A stretch of 64,000 nucleotides of DNA from Bimuria novae-zelandiae CBS 107.79. Taxonomy: Eukaryota; Ascomycota; Dothideomycetes; Pleosporales; Didymosphaeriaceae. Numbering within the stretch: position 1 is the stretch's first letter; each line of letters starts with the position of its first letter. This document shows positions 57,180 through 64,000 of this stretch, piece after piece. The DNA is taken from positions 232,260 through 296,259 of the forward strand of contig ML976680.1 of NCBI GenBank assembly GCA_010015655.1, written 5' to 3'. The notes beneath the pieces are model-generated. The model was not told the origin of the DNA. It worked only from the letters and a program-made list of their open reading frames with translations, and did no database searches. Both the position numbers and the translations under genes were made by a program.

Positions 57180-57932
57180 GAAATTTGTATTTACTACGAG
57201 CCGTATAGACCCCTAAAATGAACCGTACAGTAATCCTATTGTACCGTACCGACTACCCAGCCGTAGCGTACGTACCGTAATAACTAACAACCGTAACGTA
57301 ACCGTAGTAGGGTCGAACCGTCCGTATTACCTACTGTTGCAAGCGCTGGACACGGTAATGGAAGGTACGGGATCGTATAGTACCTTTGATGAACTCATAC
57401 ATCTCATCTGCAGCATCGCAATCGACGACGTCCATCTCTTCGCTATCTTCATCATCTGACTGGAAATCCAGCACATAGTCTTCATCTCCCTCCCCGTCCA
57501 GCATCCTTTCCATTTCTGCAGACCCTTTAATCAGCTCCTCATGCTCGTCTCCACTGTTATCGCACATAACCTATCCTCCTCATCTTCTTCCTCGTTAGGG
57601 GCACCTTTCTCATCAATTTGCGACTCCAGCACATCGTCCCCCTCTGGCTCTTCGGACACGGCGTACTCGCCTTCCTCCCCATCCAATCCCGCCAATCCTA
57701 TGATCGACTCGTCTCCATTGCCGTCGTCGTTTTCCTTGTTATCCTCCTCCTCTTCAGAATACCAATCATCCAAGCACCGATTCGGATCATTCCCCTTTCG
57801 CAGCTGACAGCCCACCTGATTGTAATCGCCCGAGCACTCCCAGCCCATCCATGCCGGCTCAGAGCGCAGACGCCTCTGGCCAATGTTGAACAAGACGCCG
57901 CAGAGGCGGCATAACTTCTCTGAGTAGCCCAT

Positions 57933-58109
57933 TGCCCGGTCGGATTCAGAAGAGGGAATTGTATAAAGCAAGGAGGAGACGGGATGAAAAAGTTGTAGGA
58001 TGTGTTGTAAGATTGATATAGAAGTTGCGAGCTAGCCAGATGCAGGGTATCTAGTCTAGGCAGCAGGGCGTCACTATTGGCTGGGCTCGGCAAAATGCAG
58101 CGTAGTGTA
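57933..58109. promoter_or_regulatory. Upstream region of the F-box gene
   Basis: This short interval between the F-box ATG and the MITE must contain what is left of the gene's promoter. No clear TATA box is seen. Confidence 0.3.
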
Positions 58110-58342
58110 CGAGGAGCTCGTTTTTAGTGAGAAATATGCCAAGGTTTTTTCGATCTAACAGTGCTGCATTACAACCGCAATATCAAATATTAATTTATAA
58201 AAATTTAAGAGCTAAAAGATGAGATATAGAGCTATTTTCTTATTTGTTTATCTTTCTTTAATAATTATTTTAAAGGGGTTTAAATGTTGGACTGTCTGAT
58301 AGAAAAACCTTGGCATATACCTCACTAAAAACGAGCTCCTCG
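58110..58342. mobile_element. MITE with ~40-bp inverted repeats and TA target duplication
   Basis: CGAGGAGCTCGTTTTTAGTG at 58,110 is mirrored by CACTAAAAACGAGCTCCTCG ending at 58,342. The inversion continues imperfectly for about 40 bp (AATATGCCAAGGTTTTT on one side, AAAAACCTTGGCATATAC on the other). TA flanks both ends (58,108-58,109; 58,343-58,344). The 233-bp body is AT-rich and has no coding capacity. This is a non-autonomous element probably mobilised by a Tc1/mariner-type enzyme. It lies between the F-box gene and the EthD pseudogene. Confidence 0.88.
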
Positions 58343-58516
58343 TAAGACCTCCACCGCATATGTCATGCGAGGCGTGCAGAATTGAACGAGGTCGCAATCG
58401 CATCCCAGGCATCGAACGAGCACAGTGTGTCGAGGAACAGAATGTCCACACATCAGCACCTGGTCAAGCCAGTGCAGCCTATTCCAGTAACCAATTTCCC
58501 GTCACACCACGCCGCC

Positions 58517-58839
58517 CTACGCCGAGCTCCCAACGATCTCCCCCCGAATCCGCACCGGCATCTCAATGCTGTTATTTCTTGATATCTTCCACGGTCTCCT
58601 TCACCTCGGGGATTTTGAAACGCATGCTCCGCCGCCTCACTGCTTTCCCACTACATCATGCACGACACGGTGTAGGGATACTCAGGTCCGAGCTTCGCGA
58701 CGCGCCAGGATACCGGACCGTATGGTTTCCAGGTCCGCTCGCAGAACGGCATATGTTTTGAGAGGTAGTAGTCCATATCGAAGTTTGCGTTTTCCTTGCG
58801 GGGGTAGAGGACGCCTGTTTGGGCGCCTTTGGTAACCAT
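58517..58839 (-). pseudogene. EthD-domain protein pseudogene
   Basis: From the ATG at 58,839 the frame reads TGVLYPRKENANFDMDYYLS then KHMPF, YGPVSW and YPYTVSCMM, the EthD core (the small ferredoxin-like-fold family named after a component of ethyl tert-butyl ether degradation in bacteria). A TAG at 58,651-58,653 interrupts it. The rest of the domain continues through two frame changes (EAAEHAF, then KIPEVKETVEDIKK, then IEMPVRIRGEIVGSS and a stop at 58,517). The family is about 100 residues long, which matches. One stop plus two shifts makes a pseudogene more likely than sequencing error. Confidence 0.75.
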
Positions 58840-60266
58840 AGCGTTGGCGGTTTGCGAATTCCCTTGAATAGGATTTGAGGTGTTGGGATATTGAAGAGGA
58901 GTGTCTTTGAGATGGGAGGAGGGTAGAATGGTAGTTGATATGTGGGGACATGCCGGGGATAAGGTGGGTTTTACATAAATCTCCTAAACGGACCCGCTCA
59001 GCTTAGAAACCGTAACCCAAATGTGGAAGTCCATCGTAGACAAGCGGAATTTGAGTCGATGTCTGGATGATCAATCTTGATGAGAGTCTGCTACATAATT
59101 ACCGCATTTGAGCAACAAGCTGGCTCCCACGTGACCGCTCTGAAGGAACCCCTTCATGCGTTGAATGGTTGAGTAATCGTCTTACTGGGCAATTGGTAGC
59201 ATTTTAGATGCTTAGATTGCTTTCGGGGATAGCTAAATCGACAAACAAAAAGGAATTGCTTCTCAAAGTGTTTCAATAAATAAGACCCACACCTGAATTT
59301 CCTTCCAGGAGGCATCTCAAAGTGTAGGTTCTGCCCAAATGTTTCGAGACCTGGAGGGTTGTCCAAAGCTTGTTTGGTGCTAGGCATGCTTAGGCCTTCT
59401 TCACACCGTTTGGGCCCATGAAATGAAAATCGCGTAAGTATGTCTAGGTATAAGTCCCGTTCAGTTTTCAGGGCCGCAGGATGACCGCCATGCCATCACC
59501 ACCCCTCCCACTCGCGAGCTTTTGTCTGCTCCGAGCCCTCCCCGGCTGTTGGAACTTCATCTTGTGGAGGTCTCCAGATGAGCATCAGTCCTACCCACTG
59601 CTTCGACGTTGTCTTGGCCTGACTCATTTGCCCTTACTCGTTTGCCCTTACTCGCTCACCCTTGCTCGCTCGCCCCGTGGGAAATCGGACGAAAGCTGCT
59701 GGCACTTCAAGTCCATCCTACCCAGAGTATTTTCCTGGTCCACAGTCAAAAAACACCCCTACCACTGTGGATCAAGGCCTGCATGGCACCTCAAGGCTGA
59801 CTAGGCGGCCTTCTATTACTGCACGTTAGCGGCAGGAATCGCACTGCAATCCTCGTTCGTTCATTGATAGCAATGGCTTTTGCTTGTTTAGTTACAGCAG
59901 GAAAGTTTACCTGCTTATTCGTCAATGAAGCCATGCTTATTCGCCCGTTCGTTCAAAAAAGATGGCAGATCGTTCGACCTGCAAAAGACAACAGAACGCA
60001 CGCAACTCTTTGAACCACATCAAGTCGTAGGTGAAACCCAGTAATGTAGACAAGGGACCACGGCCGAGATAATTCATAGTTACCACACTTTAGAATGGTA
60101 AAGAACTCAATGCACAAAGGACAAGTGCATATCCCAATACCAACCCAAGCTCCTCTTCCCATCCTTTCCAAACCAATCGTATGCTAGCCAGCTCCGCTCA
60201 AGTGCACGTAATGCGCCAAAAAAACATTTCTCGTATCTGCAATTGCAAGTGGTATACAACTAGAGC
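58840..60266. other. Intergenic, no gene recognised
   Basis: Only short featureless ORFs occur. A small imperfect direct repeat of TTTGCCCTTACTCG-like units lies at about 59,628-59,675. The right-hand end is the 3' untranslated region of the SWI1-like gene. Confidence 0.5.
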
Positions 60267-63206
60267 TCAAGTATCCGCAAGATAGCCAAGCCCACAAAAC
60301 TGCCGCAGAGCCTTCGAATCTAGTTGATGCATGAGTAACGCGCCAAGCACTGTTTCCTTGCGAGGTAGAATGTCTGCTTTAACCCTCCACGTCGTTCCGC
60401 CAACGTCGAGCTCCTCCATGTCGTCCTCCCAGTCGTCGTCATCATCAGCGATACCTGTTCCATTCGGTGCGGCACTCTTGACCAACGTTTCGGCCCCTCT
60501 TGACTTGTCACCAAGCCTCTTGATCATCGACAGAGCCCTATTGACGATAAGATGATATCCATCTCGATCATGGTCCATGGGCTTTTGGCCGCGGTGATTA
60601 GGCTGAGGTGGTGGTGGCTGCTGCATTCTAGCGTCACTTGAGCAGAGTGACATGGCGAACTTGAGCAAGCTGTTCGCCCAACCATCTTCAGCTTCTAACC
60701 AGGATCGGCAGACCCCGTTTTCAGGACCAGGAGCAAGGGAAGCAAGAATGTCGGCAGCAAGCATACCTTGCATGAGGTATGGCTTTCGAACCTCTGCAAT
60801 CCGCGCCTCGTAACTAGGCAATAGTTTGGGTTGGGTTTCGAACACCTCGTGCAGTTTTCCTTCCGTTCTGTCCGGCACCACGGAAATCGCGAGGGCAAAT
60901 GCGCGAGTCAAAAGGTCGTAAGGAGGATCGGACGTTGCTTCGTTAACAAAGATTTGTCTGTAATGTGTCCGATTGGGATCGTCAATTGCGAGGAGCTTGG
61001 CCATGCTATCGACAGCTGAAGGAAGATAGCGATGTACTTTGGGATTGTACGACGAGAAGCGTACGGGAAGGCTTGGACGCGGACCTGGTGCGAATGCGCA
61101 GAGAAAATGAAGTATGGCGTAGGCATCTTCTCTAGAAGGTAGCGCGATCCTGGTGCTTGTATTGGAGAGAAACGTGACAAGGTCTTTCATGAAATCCAGG
61201 GTGCGAATGTAGGATCTCAGGAAGAGCATTCTAGTGCCGACAAGTCTTATAGCATTCGATAGGAACTTGAGGACCGGTAAAGAGGAGAGGCGAGCGTGAT
61301 TGATTTCGAGGAAAGACAAGTTGCGTATAATGGACGTTATTGCCAGGACTCGATCCGCGGTCCGGTCCAGGTTGTATGCTGTGCTACCAAATTCCGGAAG
61401 ATCCTGAAGGTTATTCACTTCTGCTTGGCAATTATGTAGAACGTCTTCATAAGACATTAGCTCGATTATGTCAGTCACTTCTGGATTGTCGTTGCCAAGG
61501 ATCTCGAGCTGATCTTCGGCGTACTCCGCCAGTGCATCCACTAAGTCTTCGCATTGTTCCAGTTCCAATTGGAAATTATGTTCGTGGGTCAGTTTCGAAA
61601 GTGTGTCCAATGCCAATCGGGTCTCTGCATAAAGCCCAGAGCGAAGACTCATGGTCAACGCGCGTATGTCGACCACGCCCATCTCCCGCAATTCTGGCAC
61701 ATTTGGCATCAGGGATAATTTACGTCCGACTGTCTCCATAAGCGCATCGGTGAGGTGTAGAACACCCCATGTATGGTTGATGCTGCGCGTAGCAGGTAGG
61801 TAGTATATCCCATCCTCTTCTTCTTTCAAAAAGAATTCCGGTTTACTTGTAGGTTGGGTTGCGACAGCATCGTTTTCCGCTTTTATGGGAGTTCTGCTCG
61901 GCTGCGCGGGATCTGACGTAGGGACCGGGGTTCCCTCCAGAGGTCGACTCAGGCTTTTGCGGTGTTGATTTGCGACGTCTGCTTGTGGGGTGCTCCGACC
62001 GTTAGCTAGAACGGGCGTGGCATTCGCTTGCAACGGGGTTGATTGCGCCTGCGGTGTTGGCTGTTCAAATTGCTGCTGCTGTAATCCTGCGTCGGATGGA
62101 CGTTGCGCTTGTTGCTGCATGGCTTGTTTTCTTTGCAATTGCTGTATGTATTCTTGCTGAGCCGCCGCTGCCGCAGCATTTGGCGCACCGGGTATAGCAG
62201 GCCGTGTTGGGGACATTTGCTGTCCCATCTGTCCCATCTGCCCCATCTGCCCCTGCTGTCCCATCATCTTCATTTGATGTTCTTGTTGCTGTTTGCGCAA
62301 GAACATTTGTTCGTAGAGTCCCAGGTTATTCTCATAGGCTTGCCGCAGCTCCTCTGATGCACTGGGGAACTGTTGCAGTGATATTCCAAGGTGCTGCACA
62401 ATTCTCGGCCACGCGTTGTTCGTAGTGACGTTCCTGGAGCCTCTGAATTTGATGACCATGTGGTACAATTGGAACAGGTCGATTGGCCTGCCGGCGACAA
62501 GAGGCTGAGGGTTGAAAGGCCGACGATGCTGGAGCATGAGGGACTGTACGTTCTTCAGGAAGGCCTGTGGATTTGCTTGAGGATTTTGCATCTGGCCTTG
62601 CATCTGGCCCTGCATCATATTAGGCTGCATGCCTGGCTGGCGTCCTGGCGCGCCTGGTGTTTGTCCTGCCAGGTGCCGCTGCTGCGCAGCCTGGTTGCTT
62701 GCCGCAAGATTCCCGAGCTGCTGCTGTTGTGCTTGTAGCCGCATAGCATATTGTCTTTGCGCCTCCTGCTGCTTATGCTGTAGGTTCTGGGACAATTGTA
62801 TTGACTGCACCGACTGCACTGGGAATTGCCCGCCGGCGTTCGGATCGAAGCTCTGGCCCATCGCAGCGCCTTGCGCAAAGTTCATAGACGACATCTGGGG
62901 CGCATGCGGGTTTTGCGCCGGAGAGGCCGTTTGCATGCGTTGCGGCGGCATCTGGCCGGGCCGGAAGTGCTGGTTCTGCATGGTCGGCGAGGGCGTGTGG
63001 GCGAAGCCTTGCTGGAAGCCACCGAATTGAGGTTGCTGCGATGGCGTCTGAGAGCGCGACATGGTCGCGCCCGTCGAATCGCGCTTCTGGGGTATCGACG
63101 ACATGGGATACGATCGCGTTCCGTTCATATGGTTGCCGGCGATGGCGTTGGGGTCAATGAAGCTCGAGGGATCATACATGCCGTTCTGGGACGACTGGAA
63201 GTCCAT
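60267..63206 (-). CDS. SWI1-like ARID-domain subunit of the SWI/SNF chromatin remodeller
   Basis: A single-exon frame of 979 residues. The N-terminal ~210 residues are Gln/Pro/Met-rich with no fixed structure. An ARID DNA-binding domain spans about residues 214-303 (NPQAFLKNVQSLMLQHRRPF, IDLFQLYHMVIKFRGSRNV, WPRIVQHLGI, LRQAYENNLGLYEQ). A second Gln-rich stretch (about 305-440) and a long helical, armadillo-like C-terminal half follow, with a conserved end: DDWEDDMEELDVGGTTWRVK then LRQFCGLGYL. Yeast Swi1 and S. pombe Sol1 have this layout and, as SWI/SNF subunits, help recruit the remodeller to promoters. The start is the first ATG, MDFQSSQNGMYDPSSF, typical of ascomycete homologues. No intron signals interrupt it. 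Confidence 0.9.
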   Translation of the reverse strand: MDFQSSQNGMYDPSSFIDPNAIAGNHMNGTRSYPMSSIPQKRDSTGATMSRSQTPSQQPQFGGFQQGFAHTPSPTMQNQHFRPGQMPPQRMQTASPAQNPHAPQMSSMNFAQGAAMGQSFDPNAGGQFPVQSVQSIQLSQNLQHKQQEAQRQYAMRLQAQQQQLGNLAASNQAAQQRHLAGQTPGAPGRQPGMQPNMMQGQMQGQMQNPQANPQAFLKNVQSLMLQHRRPFNPQPLVAGRPIDLFQLYHMVIKFRGSRNVTTNNAWPRIVQHLGISLQQFPSASEELRQAYENNLGLYEQMFLRKQQQEHQMKMMGQQGQMGQMGQMGQQMSPTRPAIPGAPNAAAAAAQQEYIQQLQRKQAMQQQAQRPSDAGLQQQQFEQPTPQAQSTPLQANATPVLANGRSTPQADVANQHRKSLSRPLEGTPVPTSDPAQPSRTPIKAENDAVATQPTSKPEFFLKEEEDGIYYLPATRSINHTWGVLHLTDALMETVGRKLSLMPNVPELREMGVVDIRALTMSLRSGLYAETRLALDTLSKLTHEHNFQLELEQCEDLVDALAEYAEDQLEILGNDNPEVTDIIELMSYEDVLHNCQAEVNNLQDLPEFGSTAYNLDRTADRVLAITSIIRNLSFLEINHARLSSLPVLKFLSNAIRLVGTRMLFLRSYIRTLDFMKDLVTFLSNTSTRIALPSREDAYAILHFLCAFAPGPRPSLPVRFSSYNPKVHRYLPSAVDSMAKLLAIDDPNRTHYRQIFVNEATSDPPYDLLTRAFALAISVVPDRTEGKLHEVFETQPKLLPSYEARIAEVRKPYLMQGMLAADILASLAPGPENGVCRSWLEAEDGWANSLLKFAMSLCSSDARMQQPPPPQPNHRGQKPMDHDRDGYHLIVNRALSMIKRLGDKSRGAETLVKSAAPNGTGIADDDDDWEDDMEELDVGGTTWRVKADILPRKETVLGALLMHQLDSKALRQFCGLGYLADT

Positions 63207-64000
63207 GGCGCGCGGTCACCACGGGCGTCTGTGGGAGGTAGGGAGCGACGAAGGTGAAGGGGATAGGAGTGAGTGTGAGGAGCGCGGACGAGGTGTCGAG
63301 TGGCCTGCGCTAGCACGCGACAGCATTCGATCGGCCTGTGCAATGGGCCATCAGCGACTTTGTTGTTGAGGTCGGGCTGGGCAGGCGCGACCGGGACGGC
63401 CATAGCGCGTGCCTCGAGGAGAAGAGGAAGTGAGTGCTGGACGAGGGGAAGGCCAACTTACGCGTGTGACGGATGGGCGCTACAAACGGCTCTGCATCAG
63501 GCGTACGAGAGACGGACCGTCTGGGATGCGGACAGCAGCTTCACGTAACCGCACCTTCTCGGACGCGATTTGCGGCTACTATGGGGTGGAGAGAGCAGCA
63601 GACATTGAGCCTGGCGCTAGCAGAACCTTGGAAGCGGTAAGGTCACGTGGCAGAAGCGCGCCCACAGAAAGCAGCACCAGCGACAGCACCAGCGCAGCAG
63701 CAGAGCAGCAATTCGAAGCTCTCCAAAAACACACACAACAAGCAAGGCGTCTGCATGAGGATCAGAACACGCGTTCGCGCGCGAGCCAGTTGAGTGGCTG
63801 CTTTGCCGGATTCGCAAAAGCCTAGCCTAACTTAATCTTACCACTCCGGGAGCCACGGGTCATGTCGCCGCTGTGTGACTGTGGGAACACATGCTCTCTC
63901 CACTTATTACATCAGGGTCGCCCTACAGCAGACGTTGTGCTGTTATCTTTGCGTTTTCCGCTGCGTCTGGGCGGCTTAGACCGAGGCCGCTCTGTCTTCG
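63207..64000. promoter_or_regulatory. Upstream region of the SWI1-like gene
   Basis: GC-rich sequence with overlapping ORFs on both strands (such as plus 63,409-63,825) that have no domains and are compositional. It should contain the promoter and 5' untranslated region of the SWI1-like gene. Nothing else is recognised. Confidence 0.4.

Larger units (their letters stand above)
51944..57348 (+). mobile_element. hAT-family DNA transposon in an F-box intron
   Basis: The ends read CAGCGCATGCAACAGTCGGT (left) and, reversed, CAGCGCTTGCAACAGTAGGT (right): imperfect terminal inverted repeats beginning with CAG. They are flanked by 8-bp target duplications AACACGGT (51,936-51,943) and GACACGGT (57,349-57,356), 7 of 8 identical. 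An 8-bp duplication is diagnostic of hAT. The transposase lies on the plus strand, opposite to the F-box gene. A piggyBac-type element is nested in its 5' non-coding part. Length is 5,405 bp, or about 3.1 kb without the nested insert. Confidence 0.92.
50676..57932 (-). pseudogene. F-box protein gene split by a hAT insertion in an intron; two frameshifts
   Basis: Exon 1 (57,932-57,384) starts MGYSEKLCRLCGVLFNIGQR, the zinc-ribbon-like N-terminus of a large Pezizomycotina F-box family, followed by a very acidic region. Exon 2 (51,920-51,617) holds SYNGEAITAKEIRGCN, then CLLSKVHYPN and RYCLSGLCGHVTTRDSGDDT. Exon 3 (51,551-50,676) holds LEDYAIPFHPTCFDIFYRLS, DQWWDHISGCEYLAANPLF and an F-box-like ELRLQVVPYLSSKEFATLRL. 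Intron 2 is 65 nt (GTAAGC/CCAG). Intron 1 would be ~50 nt without its insertion. Frame breaks occur near 57,560 and 51,825. Each could be a real lesion or a sequencing error. F-box proteins recruit substrates to SCF ubiquitin ligases. The split parts, far apart but on the same strand, are connected by the splice sites on either side of the hAT. Confidence 0.8.

Noticed and set aside
61340..63257. Plus-strand ORFs of 115-143 codons across the SWI1-like gene
   Set aside because: Antisense shadows of Gln/Pro codon runs.
63409..63825. 138-codon ORF at the window end
   Set aside because: Arg/Ser-rich compositional ORF in the SWI1 upstream region with no recognisable feature.
1..64000. tRNA or rRNA genes
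   Set aside because: No cloverleaf with conserved B-box sequence or rRNA-like segment was recognised by eye. A covariance-model scan would be needed to exclude small RNAs.

Overview
This window is a transposon-rich, partly AT-rich stretch of a filamentous ascomycete genome (Pezizomycotina, most likely a dothideomycete). The evidence is: introns of 46-65 nt with CTAAC-like branch sites; fungus-specific families (HeLo-like/NACHT/ankyrin NLR, fungal rhodopsin-domain protein, EthD, Pezizomycotina F-box family, DUF3435); and pervasive repeat-induced point mutation (RIP), in which CpA/TpG have become TpA and CAA/CAG codons have become TAA/TAG.

Layout. 1-15,880 is a graveyard of mobile elements. 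It holds a Tc1-like relic, a minus-strand Gypsy relic with its LTR (5,209-5,556), three pogo/Fot-like elements (A 5,557-7,659 minus; B 7,660-9,788 minus with perfect 48-bp terminal repeats; C 9,791-~11,990 plus, carrying a solo LTR with a TATTC target duplication), and a second minus-strand Gypsy whose LTR is 15,595-15,879. 15,880-21,015 holds a decayed locus encoding a chromodomain and, further on, a GATA-like zinc finger. 21,016-24,324 (minus) is the best accessory gene: a three-exon NLR-type protein (HeLo-like domain, NACHT, ankyrin repeats) broken only by an assembly gap. 25,122-26,412 is an apparently intact Tc1/mariner element. 26,961-34,568 is a pogo element interrupted by a 5.5-kb LINE (29,016-34,486). 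34,870-36,313 is a RIP-damaged ankyrin pseudogene, and 37,726-40,409 a decayed DUF3435 tyrosine recombinase. A partial Gypsy element with its LTR and another pogo relic follow to about 43,000.

From 44 kb the sequence becomes ordinary gene-rich DNA: a rhodopsin-domain membrane protein (4 exons), an SLM1-like F-BAR/PH protein (6 exons, one a probable GC-AG intron), an F-box gene, an EthD pseudogene and a SWI1-like ARID protein. The F-box gene (50,676-57,932, minus) is split because a hAT transposon (51,944-57,348) sits inside one of its ~50-nt introns. A piggyBac-type element (52,208-54,517) is nested in the hAT.

The genes do not form one pathway. The core genes act in membrane/TORC2 signalling (SLM1), chromatin remodelling (SWI1) and protein turnover (F-box). 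The accessory genes are self/non-self or defence type (NLR) and mobile-element enzymes. Most of the structure is explained by successive nested insertions followed by patchy RIP.
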